Of a stretch of 64,000 nt of DNA, positions 1-12,437 are shown piece after piece. Within the stretch, counting starts at the first letter, position 1; every line of letters starts with the position of its first letter. Source of the DNA: Billgrantia kenyensis. GTDB lineage: Bacteria > Pseudomonadota > Gammaproteobacteria > Pseudomonadales > Halomonadaceae. The notes under the pieces are model-generated. The model saw nothing but the letters and a program-made list of their open reading frames with translations. It ran no database searches and had not been told where the DNA came from. The DNA is taken from NCBI RefSeq assembly GCF_013697085.1, contig NZ_JACEFT010000012.1, positions 1-64,000 of the forward strand, given 5' to 3'. Made by a program: the position numbers and the translations under genes.

Positions 1-1
1 A

Positions 2-488
2 TTCCGAGGTGCTCAAGAAATCAGTCGCTGGACCGGACACCCTTCAATAGTGTTGCGCTTGGGACTTGAGACCGCCGTTCTGGGTGATAGCGGGCATTGT
101 CTTGCCTGCGACTATCGGTGGTGTCCTTACCCAAAGCTGGCAGGGTGCATGGTCCGGAGGGATATGTGGGGGGCTGGCGAGGATTTTCGTCGCGAACCAG
201 TTTGCCTGGGCCGTGGGTTCGGTATGCCATCGTTACGGCAGTCGTCCGTTCGAGACGGGAGACCATAGCACCAACAACTGGTTTGTGGCTGCCCTCACCT
301 TTGGCGAGGGGTTGCAGAATAACCACCACGCATTTCCTTCGTGGTACCGCCACGGAGTGAAGTGGTACGAACCGGATCTTTCCGGCTGGGTGCTCACCTT
401 GTTGGGCAGACTTGGGATTGTCTGGGACCTGCGCTCTCCCAGTGCAGCCATGATCGACAAGGTACGAATGAAGAGAATCTCTAGCTGA
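2..488 (+). CDS. Acyl-CoA/fatty-acid desaturase, C-terminal part (5' cut by window edge, probable frameshift)
   Basis: The frame from 66 to 488 encodes the C-terminal part of a membrane di-iron acyl desaturase of the acyl-CoA (stearoyl/delta-9) type. The third histidine box NNHHAFP follows LTFGEG, and the family signature GDHSTNN and the stretch KWYEPDLSGW are present. The desaturase frame is closed upstream by a TAG at 48-50. However, frame 2 just upstream (2 to about 65) reads AQEISRWTGHPSIVLRLGL, which would continue naturally into RPPFWVIAGIVLP of frame 3. I therefore infer a one-base frameshift near 60-70, either a real lesion or a sequence error. The N-terminal two thirds, with the first two histidine boxes, lie outside the window. 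The gene leads an operon with an ACP and a second desaturase. Confidence 0.75.
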
Positions 489-526
489 GCCTTTGGTTTC
501 TGATGAAGCCTCAGCCTAATCACAAT

Positions 527-534
527 AAGGAGGG
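527..534 (+). promoter_or_regulatory. Strong ribosome binding site of the ACP gene
   Basis: AAGGAGGG lies 7 bases before the ATG at 542 and decides that start over the earlier in-frame ATG at 503. Confidence 0.7.
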
Positions 535-541
535 AGCCAGT

Positions 542-862
542 ATGTCGACATTCATGAAGAGTTTGGTGAATCGCTTGAGCTTTGCCGAGAAGAAGCAAGA
601 ACCCGTGGAAATCACGGAGGCCAGCATCAAACTTTGGTTGGTCCAGCGCATGGCCAAGCAATTGAAGATTGACCCGGCGGATGTTGAAACGGACCGTAGC
701 TTCGATTCTTACGGGCTGGATTCGATAGTCGCAGTTCAAGTAGCCGGAGACCTGGAAAAATTCCTTGAACAGCGTCTCTCTCCGGCGCTCCTGTTCGAGC
801 ACCGCAGCATTGATGAGCTGACCCGCTATCTCGCCAGTGAACTTGTTACCAGCGAAGCCTAG
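542..862 (+). CDS. Acyl carrier protein (PKS/polyyne type)
   Basis: A 106-residue acyl carrier protein. The phosphopantetheine attachment site is in SYGLDSIVAVQ, with the modifiable serine at about residue 61. The preceding DRSFDSYGLDS is closer to polyketide-type and dedicated-pathway ACPs than to housekeeping AcpP. A helix rich in basic and polar residues precedes the core. The start at 542 is chosen because an excellent Shine-Dalgarno lies just upstream. It sits between two desaturase genes, with a 53-base gap before and 16 bases after. I infer that it carries the acyl chain on which the neighbouring desaturases act. Known analogues are JamC of jamaicamide and the ACPs of caryoynencin-type clusters. 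Confidence in ACP is high; the pathway is inferred. Confidence 0.9.
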   Translation: MSTFMKSLVNRLSFAEKKQEPVEITEASIKLWLVQRMAKQLKIDPADVETDRSFDSYGLDSIVAVQVAGDLEKFLEQRLSPALLFEHRSIDELTRYLASELVTSEA

Positions 863-878
863 TCTCAGGAGAACTGCC

Positions 879-2882
879 ATGGCCACTTTCAATATGCCGG
901 AACAGATCTCCCCCAAGTTCCAGCGCCTGCTTGACGACAGCCAGAAACTGGAAGGGGTGCGTCTGGCTGATGCCATTCCCAAGAATCTATATAAACCACG
1001 GCTCATGCGTGGAATGTTGAGTTTCTTTACCGGCTATGCCGTATATATTGGCGCCCTGGTGGCAATAGCCCATGCGCCGCACTGGTTATTCTACCTGCCA
1101 CTTTGGCTGTTGGCCGGTCTTGGTGGGTGGGGACTATTTTGCGTCGCCCATGACTGTGGCCATCACTCTTTTTCTCGTGACCGAAAGCTGAACGCTATCA
1201 TTGGGCATCTTTCACTCATCCCGCTGCTCTATCCTTTCCATGGCTGGCGCCACATGCATAATCTGCATCACTCCCATACCAACAGTTTGGAGCTGGATAC
1301 AGACTGGCGTCCGGTTACGCGACTTCAATATCAGCGGATGTCACGCTGGGAAAAATTTGTCTATGGCAGCACCCGGAGTTGGCTATTTTGGTTGGGGACG
1401 GTGAATTATCAGCGCCACTCTGGGTTCAGGCCCAGCATGTTTGCCAAGATGGAGGCACGCAACGAGGTGCGTCGATCTATTCTTTTTGTAGCGGTCGTGG
1501 CTGCCATTGGCCTGCCTGCACTGATATATTTTACCGGCATCAGTGGCTTCTTTCTTTACTTCCTGATGCCATGGTTGGCCATTCATGCCTGGTTCAGCCT
1601 GACTACCATGATGCATCATATCAGTGATGAAACCCCTTTTCTGACCAAGGAACACTGGACGTTCAATGGTAGTGGCTTGCTGCTGACGACTGACTACATG
1701 TATCCCCGGTGGCTGCTATTTCTGACCAACTACATTACCGTGCACACGGCTCACCATGTTGCTCCCATTATTCCTCACTACAACCTCATGGAGGCTCAGG
1801 CCGCCCTCAAGTCCGCTTACCCGGGCATGGTCCGCGAAAAGCCTCTCAGCATCAAGGATGTCTGGAGAGTGGCGCGTTATTGCCACCTCTATGATCCGGT
1901 GAAGGGTTATTATGAACCGCTGGATGAAACACCCCGAGATATTTCCGACAAAGTTACGGTTCCCGTTGTGGATCCTGCGAAGGAGGCTCCTTACACTCCG
2001 GCAAAACCCAGCCTGCTCAGGCTGTATATCGGTGGCCTTGCTCTCTTTTCGAACAAGGCAGCGGGGCGCAAGGCCACCGATGCTTTTGGCTATACCCGAG
2101 GGATGATCAAGAAGCGGCCCAAGGATGTGCTGCCGCTGGGGGCGAAGCGCTTTGCCATTGGTGGAACTACGAGTGTTCAGCATGGCTACCTGTGGGGAAA
2201 GGGAAAGGGCACGATCCTGCTGGTGCATGGCTGGGGGGCTAACAGCAGTAGCATGTATAGCTTTGCTGGTGCGCTTCAGAAGCAAGGGTTCAAGGTGGCC
2301 GCCTTTGACGCTCCTGCGCATGGTGTATCACCCGGCAGTGTCACCACGATGACCGAGTTCAAGGATGCGGTAAAGGCAGCGATAACCACCCTGGAGGATG
2401 TGGTGGGGATCGTTGCCCATTCCCTCGGTGGTATCGCCAGTACCGGAGCTCTTGCCGAGCTCGGTCGGGAGCACCGGGTACGAGGGGTATGCCTGCTGGG
2501 CGCGCCAGCCACTTTGCCAGCCGTCATTCAGCGCTGGTCACGGCAGGTATTACCCATGGATCCTGCAGTCCGTCATGCCATGCATGCCGAACTCTGGAGG
2601 CGCAACGGTGTACCGGTCGAGCACTGGGACATACCGCAACTGGGGCAGAAGCTGAGCGTGCCATTCCTGGTGCTGCACGACGAAGCGGATGACGTAGTGC
2701 CCGTATGCGAAGCGCAACATATAGCCCGGCACCTGCCTGAGGTAACGTTTCAGGCCGTTGAAGGCGTGGGGCATGTGCGCATTCTCTCCGATATGGGGGC
2801 AATTGCCCTCGTGACGGACTTTCTCGCGGCCCTTGATCCCACGAGTGGGCCTACCCGGAACATTGCGGCGGAGGTTGTCTGA
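879..2882 (+). CDS. Fatty acid desaturase fused to a C-terminal alpha/beta hydrolase
   Basis: A 667-residue two-domain protein. Residues about 1-360 form a membrane fatty-acid desaturase with all three histidine boxes: [21 protein letters not shown] and [13 protein letters not shown], between hydrophobic segments. After a linker of about 60 residues, the C-terminal ~240 residues are an alpha/beta hydrolase: LLVHGWG oxyanion region, nucleophile elbow AHSLGG, acid in HDEADDVVP and histidine in GVGHVRIL. The elbow starts with Ala instead of the usual Gly. The ATG at 879 is preceded by AGGAGA; the frame is also open upstream to 837, overlapping the ACP. A likely role is introduction of a double or triple bond into an ACP-bound chain plus thioester release; this is inference. 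Both catalytic sets look intact. Confidence 0.88.
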   Translation: MATFNMPEQISPKFQRLLDDSQKLEGVRLADAIPKNLYKPRLMRGMLSFFTGYAVYIGALVAIAHAPHWLFYLPLWLLAGLGGWGLFCVAHDCGHHSFSRDRKLNAIIGHLSLIPLLYPFHGWRHMHNLHHSHTNSLELDTDWRPVTRLQYQRMSRWEKFVYGSTRSWLFWLGTVNYQRHSGFRPSMFAKMEARNEVRRSILFVAVVAAIGLPALIYFTGISGFFLYFLMPWLAIHAWFSLTTMMHHISDETPFLTKEHWTFNGSGLLLTTDYMYPRWLLFLTNYITVHTAHHVAPIIPHYNLMEAQAALKSAYPGMVREKPLSIKDVWRVARYCHLYDPVKGYYEPLDETPRDISDKVTVPVVDPAKEAPYTPAKPSLLRLYIGGLALFSNKAAGRKATDAFGYTRGMIKKRPKDVLPLGAKRFAIGGTTSVQHGYLWGKGKGTILLVHGWGANSSSMYSFAGALQKQGFKVAAFDAPAHGVSPGSVTTMTEFKDAVKAAITTLEDVVGIVAHSLGGIASTGALAELGREHRVRGVCLLGAPATLPAVIQRWSRQVLPMDPAVRHAMHAELWRRNGVPVEHWDIPQLGQKLSVPFLVLHDEADDVVPVCEAQHIARHLPEVTFQAVEGVGHVRILSDMGAIALVTDFLAALDPTSGPTRNIAAEVV

Positions 2883-2884
2883 AC

Positions 2885-3070
2885 ATGTCGGTCACAACGG
2901 TTCAGTCCAGCCTGTGGATGTGCCTGATCTGCGGTTGGATCTACGATGAGAAAGCCGGGGACCCCGATGCCGGGATTCCTCCCGGGACCGCCTGGGAGGA
3001 TATACCTGATGATTGGGTATGTCCGGAATGCGGCGTGGCCAAGGAAGAGTTCGAGATGGTTCGTCTTTGA
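2885..3070 (+). CDS. Rubredoxin
   Basis: A 61-residue rubredoxin, a small cytoplasmic electron carrier. The four iron ligands are in CLICGW (near residue 13) and CPECGV (near residue 46), with the usual aromatic and acidic core [17 protein letters not shown] between them. It begins two bases after the desaturase-hydrolase stop, so it is surely co-transcribed and probably translationally coupled. Rubredoxins donate electrons to membrane di-iron enzymes such as alkane hydroxylase AlkB. Here the obvious partners are the two desaturases of the same operon. Function in electron transfer is family knowledge; the partner assignment is inference from adjacency. Confidence 0.95.
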   Translation: MSVTTVQSSLWMCLICGWIYDEKAGDPDAGIPPGTAWEDIPDDWVCPECGVAKEEFEMVRL

Positions 3071-3123
3071 GCCGGAAGCCCAGTAAACGGAATATACGAC
3101 TGCGCAAGCAAAGGGGCAGAGCA

Positions 3124-3981
3124 ATGAGCACACTCTTGTCAGCACGCCTGCAACAGGGGGTTGTGGGTACCCTCTCCGCTGTGATGCCGACTTACTTCGG
3201 CAAGATTGGTGCGCGGGCGTTCCTGTGTCCCCGTCCGAACAACAGCAGGCGGCACTGGTCCACCGCGTTTTCCGGGTTCGAGTGCCGGCATGTTGAAGTC
3301 CAGGGGCATCGGGTTCCTGTCTGGACAGCGGGTACGGGACCGCTGGCGCTGCTGGTGCACGGTTGGGAGCGGGATCACTTCGCCATGGGGGGCTTCGTCG
3401 AACCGTTGCTGGAGGCCGGCTATGCGGTCGCGGCACTCGACCTGCCTGCCCACGGCGAGGCCGAGGGAAACAAGGCGCCGCTGCCCTTGCTGGCGCAGGC
3501 GATTGCCGAGACCGCTCGGCTGGGCGGTAAGCCCCAAGTCGTCATTGCTCATTCAGTGGGGGGGGCCATGAGTGTCCTGGCCATGGAGGACCATGGCCTG
3601 CAGCCAGGCAGCGTCGCGCTGATTGCCTCACCCCGCACCGCCAAGGATTACGCCCTGGCCCAAGCCAGCCAGCAAGGCCTGAGCCGCCGTGCCCAAGAGG
3701 TCATGGTCACGCGCATCAACGCAAGCCTGGGCGAGCCCCTGGATCGCTATCGGGTCGACAAGGCCTTGGCGAGCCTGATGCTCCCGACCCTGCTGGTACA
3801 TGCCGAGGACGATGCGATCGTGCCGGTGGCGGATGCCCGGGCCAACCAGCGTGCCTCCTCGGCCCAGGCCATCTGGCTGGATTCAGGCGGTCACAACCGC
3901 ATTCTCGGTGACAGTCGGATGATCAGTCAGGTGATCGACTGGGTAAAAGCGCGCACGAAGCCGTTCGCCCCCTCGGCGTAA
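3124..3981 (+). CDS. Alpha/beta hydrolase (candidate thioesterase)
   Basis: A 285-residue alpha/beta hydrolase. Visible elements are LLVHGWERDHF, the nucleophile elbow VIAHSVGGA, the acid in HAEDDAIVP and the catalytic histidine in SGGHNRILGD. It shares the LLVHGW, LPAHG/APAHG, AHSxGG and GHxRIL patterns with the hydrolase domain fused to the desaturase two genes upstream, so the two are paralogues. The start at 3124 is preceded by AAGGGG. It is the last gene of the operon, 53 bases after the rubredoxin. A thioesterase releasing an ACP-bound fatty acid is the likeliest role by context; an esterase or another hydrolase cannot be excluded. Confidence 0.85.
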   Translation: MSTLLSARLQQGVVGTLSAVMPTYFGKIGARAFLCPRPNNSRRHWSTAFSGFECRHVEVQGHRVPVWTAGTGPLALLVHGWERDHFAMGGFVEPLLEAGYAVAALDLPAHGEAEGNKAPLPLLAQAIAETARLGGKPQVVIAHSVGGAMSVLAMEDHGLQPGSVALIASPRTAKDYALAQASQQGLSRRAQEVMVTRINASLGEPLDRYRVDKALASLMLPTLLVHAEDDAIVPVADARANQRASSAQAIWLDSGGHNRILGDSRMISQVIDWVKARTKPFAPSA

Positions 3982-4058
3982 TGTTCGGCTCGTCACGGGC
4001 ATCCCGATATCGATCACCTGACGGGAGGTGGACCGCACGGGTATTGCCGTGTCACGCC

Positions 4059-4511
4059 TCAGCGCTCATGAACGACATCCATGGGGTAGAATTGCCCCGC
4101 CATCGCGTCTCGAATGCGGCGCAGCACCAAGGGGCTGCGCATGCGTCCCTGGCGCTCGAGATCCTCGACCTCATCAAGGGTCAGCCAGTGCACCCCGACG
4201 ATGGCAGGGTCGAGCGGGTTGCCCAGGTGGGCCAGGGCCATGCCGAAGAAGCCATGGCTGTGGAAGGTGTCGCCGTTGGGCGCCTGATAGACGTAGAGGC
4301 CGAGGTAGTCGGTGATGCCGACCTGCCAGGCGGTCTCCTCGCGCAGCTCGCGCAGGGCTGCTTCCCTGAGTCGCTCTCCGGGTTCGAGGTGACCGGCAGG
4401 TTGGTTGAACAAGGTGGTCTGGCTGCCTCTCGGCGATTCTTCAACCATCAGAAATCGGCCGGCGCGCTCTACCACGGTAGCCACGGTGACGTGCGGGTGC
4501 CAGCGGCTCAT
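4059..4511 (-). CDS. nudJ: Nudix hydrolase, NudJ family
   Basis: A 150-residue Nudix pyrophosphatase/phosphatase. The Nudix box runs GHLEPGERLREAALRELREE (about residues 40-59). The start PHVTVATVV and the late motif LRSPLV-like RSPLVLRRIRDA with GQFYPMDV match E. coli NudJ, which hydrolyses nucleoside di- and triphosphates and hydroxymethylpyrimidine pyrophosphate. The length equals the family norm. It overlaps the end of rluE by four bases (ATGA), so the two are translationally coupled. The same rluE-nudJ pair stands divergent from icd in enterobacteria. Assignment is firm at family level; the substrate is from family knowledge. Confidence 0.9.
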   Translation of the reverse strand: MSRWHPHVTVATVVERAGRFLMVEESPRGSQTTLFNQPAGHLEPGERLREAALRELREETAWQVGITDYLGLYVYQAPNGDTFHSHGFFGMALAHLGNPLDPAIVGVHWLTLDEVEDLERQGRMRSPLVLRRIRDAMAGQFYPMDVVHER

Positions 4512-5122
4512 CGTTGTTCTCCTCTACCTTTGTGACGCGTCGGTCGCCGGGTCGTGCTACGCGGGGCGTGTAGCGTCTCCTTGCGCCACTGCCCTGGCAT
4601 CAGCCCGTCCAGGCGCCAGGGGCCGATGGCGACGCGAACCAGGCGCAGGGTGGGGTGCCCGACGTGAGCCGTCATGCGCCGGACCTGGCGGTTTCGACCT
4701 TCGCTGATGGTCAGCTCCAGCCAGGTCGTCAGCGGGTGTCGCTTCGGGTCCAGCGGCGGTCTGCGCGGGGGTAGCCCGGCATCGGCAAGGCGTCGAACCT
4801 TGGCTGGTCGGGTCCTGCCGTCCTTCAGTGCCACACCTTTGCGCAGTGCGGCCAGCGCCGCTTCATCGGGCTCTCCTTCGACCTGCACTCGGTAGGTCTT
4901 GGGCTGCTTGTGGCGCGGGTCGCTGATGCGATGGATCAGACTGCCATCGTCGGTGAGCAGGAGCAGGCCTTCAGAATCATAGTCGAGACGTCCGGCCGCG
5001 TAGACGCCCGGCACGTCGATGACGTCCGCCAGGGTCGCCCGCGGAGCTTCACCCTCGCTGCAGCGATCAGTGAACTGCGAGAGCATGCGGTAGGGCTTGT
5101 GCAACAGATAGATGGCGCTCAT
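4508..5122 (-). CDS. rluE: 23S rRNA pseudouridine(2457) synthase
   Basis: A 204-residue RsuA/RluE-type pseudouridine synthase. The catalytic aspartate is in GRLDYDSEGL (about Asp47), and the later signatures KTYRV and SEGRNRQVRRM are intact. There is no N-terminal S4 domain, which fits RluE (one U in the 23S peptidyl transferase region) rather than RluB or RsuA. It has a basic C-terminal tail. It is the first gene of a two-gene unit with nudJ and is divergent from idh across a 280-base spacer. Confidence 0.9.
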   Translation of the reverse strand: MSAIYLLHKPYRMLSQFTDRCSEGEAPRATLADVIDVPGVYAAGRLDYDSEGLLLLTDDGSLIHRISDPRHKQPKTYRVQVEGEPDEAALAALRKGVALKDGRTRPAKVRRLADAGLPPRRPPLDPKRHPLTTWLELTISEGRNRQVRRMTAHVGHPTLRLVRVAIGPWRLDGLMPGQWRKETLHAPRSTTRRPTRHKGRGEQR

Positions 5123-5204
5123 GGGGACAAGCTTACCGGCAAGTGGGGCGGGGTGGGAGAGGGGGCGTGTCAGTCTTATTGACCATACGCCGAGACGGAC
5201 GGGC

Positions 5205-5213
5205 TGATATAAT
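5205..5213 (+). promoter_or_regulatory. Extended -10 promoter of idh
   Basis: TGATATAAT is a perfect sigma-70 -10 hexamer with an extended TG. The only -35-like TTGACC (5179-5184) is too far away, so the extended -10 is probably the main contact. It lies about 190 bases before the idh start, inside the rluE/idh divergent spacer (5123-5404), leaving a long untranslated leader in which I see no clear further feature. Confidence 0.55.
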
Positions 5214-5404
5214 GCGCACGCTCGCCGGGAGCGCCCTCGTCGTTACGGGCCTGTCGTGACTCCGCCACCGGGACGATGCCAAGCGCATCCCCCGCCAGAT
5301 GAGAACCGTAGGTGGAGCACCCAGGGACCCCGTTTCAGGCATCGTGAGTGCGCGCAACCGTTCCAGTTATTGCCACCGCAGCGACCAGAGAGATCAAAGC
5401 CACC

Positions 5405-7642
<2,238 letters not shown>

Positions 7643-7649
7643 TGGGCAA

Positions 7650-7677
7650 CCCCCGTGCGCCGGCCGGCGCACGGGGG
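7650..7677 (+). terminator. Perfect GC-rich palindrome after idh
   Basis: A 28-base perfect palindrome starting CCCCCGTGCGCC and centred at 7663/7664 follows the idh stop. There is no T-run behind it, so it could be a weak terminator or an mRNA 3'-end stabiliser separating idh from icd. Confidence 0.5.
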
Positions 7678-7710
7678 GCCTAAGGTCATATGGGCCGGTA
7701 GGGTCGACAA

Positions 7711-7719
7711 TGCTATACT
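7711..7719 (+). promoter_or_regulatory. Extended -10 promoter of icd
   Basis: TGCTATACT matches an extended -10 element and lies 38 bases before the icd ATG. It implies that icd is transcribed on its own after the idh hairpin. Confidence 0.55.
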
Positions 7720-7757
7720 CCGCGCTCCACTGAACACACCAGACAGGGGAGTTCTCA

Positions 7758-9014
<1,257 letters not shown>

Positions 9015-9033
9015 GCGACGCCGAACCCATCGG

Positions 9034-9066
9034 GGCCCCCTTCCGCCAGGCGGACGGGGGCCTTTT
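9034..9066 (+). terminator. Rho-independent terminator of icd
   Basis: GGCCCCC (9034-9040) pairs with GGGGGCC (9056-9062), an inner stem TCCGCC/GGCGGA extends it, and TTTT follows. Confidence 0.85.
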
Positions 9067-9151
9067 ACGTATCAACCTGAACCCTGCCGGCCAGTTCCCG
9101 TCTAACCTGAGACGCCTGAAGGCCGGCTTGTCGAGATGGTGTGTAGCTCAT

Positions 9152-9529
9152 ATGTTCAAGAATGAAGACCTGAGCGCGAGGGAGGCGGTCGGCGCCATGG
9201 CGGGCATGACGCGACCTACACGTCCCGAGGAAGAGGGCGATCTGGCGACCCAGGCGTCCGACCCGGAGGTGGCGCGCCCGCCGATGTACAAGGTGGTACT
9301 GCACAACGACGACTACACTCCGATGGAATTCGTGGTGGAGGTGCTGCAGAGTTTTTTCCACATGGATAGCGAGACTGCCGTGCAGGTCATGCTCACGGTG
9401 CACACCCGTGGCAAGGCAACCTGCGGCATCTTTACCCGCGATATCGCGGAAACCAAAAGCCATCAGGTCAATCAATATGCAAGAGAATGTCAGCACCCGC
9501 TGCTCAGTGATATCGAGGCGGCGGACTGA
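9152..9529 (+). CDS. clpS: ClpS, ATP-dependent Clp protease adaptor
   Basis: The N-recognin that delivers proteins with destabilising N-terminal residues to ClpAP. The core [17 protein letters not shown], with the substrate-pocket residues Asn-Asp-Asp, and the later [19 protein letters not shown] are typical. From the ATG at 9152 it has 125 residues; an internal ATG at 9197 with GGGAGG upstream would give 110, nearer E. coli ClpS (106). The start is therefore uncertain. It precedes clpA by 140 bases, and bpt and aat lie a few kilobases downstream, so the whole N-degron pathway is local. Confidence 0.95.
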   Translation: MFKNEDLSAREAVGAMAGMTRPTRPEEEGDLATQASDPEVARPPMYKVVLHNDDYTPMEFVVEVLQSFFHMDSETAVQVMLTVHTRGKATCGIFTRDIAETKSHQVNQYARECQHPLLSDIEAAD

Positions 9530-9669
9530 CTCCCGGTCTGCTCGAGACGGGGTGGGAATGGCAGTCGTTGAGTGAAGAGACTTGCAACGGCAGCGTTTGT
9601 GCCCGATGTTGAAGGTGCCGGACCACGAAAGATCCGATGCAAGCCCTAAGCGGCGAGAAGGGGACTGCC

Positions 9670-11946
9670 ATGCTGAGCAAAGAACTTGAACTGACCCTGA
9701 ACACGGCATTCACCGTGGCACGCTCCAAGCGCCACGAGTTCATGACCGTGGAGCACCTGCTGCTGGCATTGCTCGACAACGCATCAGCGGCGGACGTGCT
9801 GCGAGCCTGTGGGGCCAACCTCGACAAGTTGCGGTCCGACCTGCAGGATTTCATCAATTCCACCACGCCTCTGATCCCTGAGGACCAGAGTGACCGCGAG
9901 ACCCAGCCGACGCTGGGCTTCCAGCGCGTATTGCAGCGCGCCGTTTTCCACGTTCAGTCTTCCGGGAAGAGCGAGGTAACCGGCGCGAACGTGCTGGTTG
10001 CCATCTTCTCCGAGCAGGAAAGTCAGGCGGTCTACTTCCTCAAACAGCAGAATGTGGCCCGGGTCGATGCGGTCAACTACATCGCCCACGGGATATCCAA
10101 GGTGGCCGGCCACGGCCAGAGCCCGTCCTCCGCTCCCAACGAGGCCGAGGAAGCCGAGGAGGGGGCCGGCGAGACCAGCACCAACCCCTTGACTGGCTAT
10201 GCCACCAACCTCAACGAGCAGGCGCGGATGGGCAAGATCGATCCGCTCATCGGGCGTGAGCACGAACTCGAGCGGGTGATCCAGATTCTCGCACGGCGGC
10301 GCAAGAACAACCCGCTGTTGGTGGGAGAGGCCGGCGTGGGCAAGACCGCCATTGCCGAAGGCCTGGCCAAGCGCATCGTCGAGGAAGATGTCCCCGAGGT
10401 GATCGGCGACGCCGTGGTCTACGCTCTCGACATGGGCGCGCTGCTGGCCGGCACCAAGTATCGCGGTGACTTCGAGAAGCGCCTGAAGAGCCTGCTGGCC
10501 GAGCTCAAGAAGCAACCCAACGCGATCCTGTTCATCGACGAGATCCATACGGTGATCGGCGCCGGGGCGGCCTCCGGTGGGGTGATGGATGCCTCCAACC
10601 TGCTCAAGCCGCTGCTTTCCTCGGGGGATCTGCGTTGTATCGGTTCCACCACCTTCCAGGAGTTCCGCGGCATCTTCGAGAAGGACCGGGCGCTGGCGCG
10701 TCGTTTCCAGAAGGTCGATGTCATGGCGCCGTCGGTGGATGACACCATACGCATCCTCAGGGGGCTGCGTTCGCGCTTCGAGGAGCACCACCACCTCAAG
10801 TACACCGATGCTGCACTCGAGAGCGCGGCACGCCTGGCGGATCGCTACATCAACGACCGCCACCTGCCCGACAAGGCCATCGACGTGATCGACGAGGCCG
10901 GTGCCCACCAGCGCCTGCTGCCACCGGAAGTGCGGGTCGATACCATCGACGTCGATCAGGTCGAGGCGGTAGTCGCCTCCATCGCGCGGATTCCGCCGAA
11001 GAGCGTCTCCAGCTCCGACCGCAAGCTGCTCGAGAATCTCGATCGAGACCTCAAGATGCTGGTGTTCGGTCAGGACGAGGCGATCGACGGTCTCTCCGCG
11101 GCGATCAAACTGTCGCGGGCCGGGCTCAAGGCGCCTGACAAGCCGGTGGGCAGCTTCCTCTTCGCCGGCCCTACCGGGGTGGGCAAGACCGAAGTGGCCC
11201 GACAGCTGGCGCGGATCATGGGCATCGAGCTGGTGCGCTTCGACATGTCGGAGTACATGGAGCGTCACACCGTGTCGCGGCTGATCGGTGCCCCTCCGGG
11301 CTATGTCGGCTACGACCAGGGTGGTCTGCTGACCGAGGCGATCACCAAGCAGCCACACTGCGTGCTGCTGCTCGATGAGATCGAAAAGGCGCATCCGGAA
11401 GTCTTCAACCTGCTGTTGCAGGTGATGGACCATGGCCGCCTGACCGACAACAACGGGCGCGAGGCGGACTTCCGCCATGTGATCCTGGTCATGACCTCGA
11501 ATGCCGGGGCCGAGCAGCAGGCTCGTCGCTCGATCGGCTTCCAGACCCAGGACCATTCTTCCGATGCCATGGAAGTGATTCGCAAGACCTTCTCGCCGGA
11601 GTTCCGCAACCGCCTGGACGGCATCATCCAGTTCCACTCCCTGCCCACTTCGGTGGTACGCAGCGTGGTGGACAAGTTCCTTGTGGAGCTGCAGGCGCAG
11701 CTCGACGAGAAGCGGGTACAGCTGGATGTGGACATGGCCGCGCGCGACTGGCTGGCCGAGCAGGGCTACGACCCCAGCATGGGCGCAAGGCCCATGGCGA
11801 GGTTGATTCAGGATAAGCTCAAAAAGCCCTTGGCAGAGCTGATCCTGTTCGGAGAGCTATCCGAACACGGCGGGGTGGTGCACGTCACGGTGGAGGATGG
11901 CGAGCTGCATCTTTCCACGGAGTCGGAGCTGGCCGACGCCCCCTGA
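9670..11946 (+). CDS. clpA: ClpA, ATPase subunit of the ClpAP protease
   Basis: A 758-residue AAA+ unfoldase, exactly the E. coli length. The N-domain (about 1-145, binding ClpS) is followed by an acidic linker [12 protein letters not shown]1 has Walker [14 protein letters not shown] and Walker [11 protein letters not shown]2 has Walker [14 protein letters not shown] and Walker [16 protein letters not shown]. It unfolds substrates and feeds them to ClpP, which is not in the window. The ATG at 9670 follows GAGAAGGGG; an 11-codon upstream extension is unlikely. Confidence 0.97.
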   Translation: MLSKELELTLNTAFTVARSKRHEFMTVEHLLLALLDNASAADVLRACGANLDKLRSDLQDFINSTTPLIPEDQSDRETQPTLGFQRVLQRAVFHVQSSGKSEVTGANVLVAIFSEQESQAVYFLKQQNVARVDAVNYIAHGISKVAGHGQSPSSAPNEAEEAEEGAGETSTNPLTGYATNLNEQARMGKIDPLIGREHELERVIQILARRRKNNPLLVGEAGVGKTAIAEGLAKRIVEEDVPEVIGDAVVYALDMGALLAGTKYRGDFEKRLKSLLAELKKQPNAILFIDEIHTVIGAGAASGGVMDASNLLKPLLSSGDLRCIGSTTFQEFRGIFEKDRALARRFQKVDVMAPSVDDTIRILRGLRSRFEEHHHLKYTDAALESAARLADRYINDRHLPDKAIDVIDEAGAHQRLLPPEVRVDTIDVDQVEAVVASIARIPPKSVSSSDRKLLENLDRDLKMLVFGQDEAIDGLSAAIKLSRAGLKAPDKPVGSFLFAGPTGVGKTEVARQLARIMGIELVRFDMSEYMERHTVSRLIGAPPGYVGYDQGGLLTEAITKQPHCVLLLDEIEKAHPEVFNLLLQVMDHGRLTDNNGREADFRHVILVMTSNAGAEQQARRSIGFQTQDHSSDAMEVIRKTFSPEFRNRLDGIIQFHSLPTSVVRSVVDKFLVELQAQLDEKRVQLDVDMAARDWLAEQGYDPSMGARPMARLIQDKLKKPLAELILFGELSEHGGVVHVTVEDGELHLSTESELADAP

Positions 11947-11976
11947 CGTTACCTGACTGCCTCGACCTTCGCACAG

Positions 11977-12000
11977 CGCCCTGTCTTCGGACGGGGCGTT
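11977..12000 (+). terminator. Hairpin between clpA and infA
   Basis: CGCCCTGTC, tetraloop TTCG and GACGGGGCG form a stem with one T-G pair, followed by TT only. It is a probable terminator for clpA with a weak U-tract. Confidence 0.6.
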
Positions 12001-12052
12001 GTCGTGTCTGGGAGAGGGGCCGCTTGGTGGTGCCGCCGATGCGACCAGACGT

Positions 12053-12271
12053 TCAGCGCGAGCGGTAGACGATGCGGCCCTTGGTCAGGTCATAGGGAGT
12101 CAACTCGACCTTGACCTTGTCGCCGGTGAGGATGCGGATGTAGTTCTTGCGCATCTTGCCCGAAATGTGGGCTGTCACGACGTGGCCGTTCTCCAGTTCG
12201 ACGCGAAAGGTGGTGTTGGGAAGGGTATCGACGACGACGCCTTCCATTTCGATATGGTCTTCACGTGCCAT
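12053..12271 (-). CDS. infA: Translation initiation factor IF-1
   Basis: A 72-residue OB-fold protein, identical in length to E. coli IF-1. It starts [20 protein letters not shown] and contains [19 protein letters not shown] and the end LTKGRIVYR. It binds the A site of the 30S subunit during initiation. The start at 12271 is fixed by family N-terminus; the open frame continues 21 codons upstream without resemblance to the family. Position between clpA (convergent) and bpt is the conserved Pseudomonas order. Confidence 0.97.
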   Translation of the reverse strand: MAREDHIEMEGVVVDTLPNTTFRVELENGHVVTAHISGKMRKNYIRILTGDKVKVELTPYDLTKGRIVYRSR

Positions 12272-12437
12272 ATAGGCGGTTCCTCGCTGATGACGTTGGT
12301 CTTCATGAATCCGGCCGATGGGTCTGCGCACCATGCTTGCCGTATTGCAGGAGCCGTGCGCACCGAAACGTACGCTCGGCCTCTAGGATAGCGCGATATT
12401 GTGCCGCAAGCCGGGCTTCAAGGCAAAGCTGAGCGTA

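Noticed and set aside
9784..11637. 617-codon open frame opposite clpA
   Set aside because: Antisense shadow; no family features.
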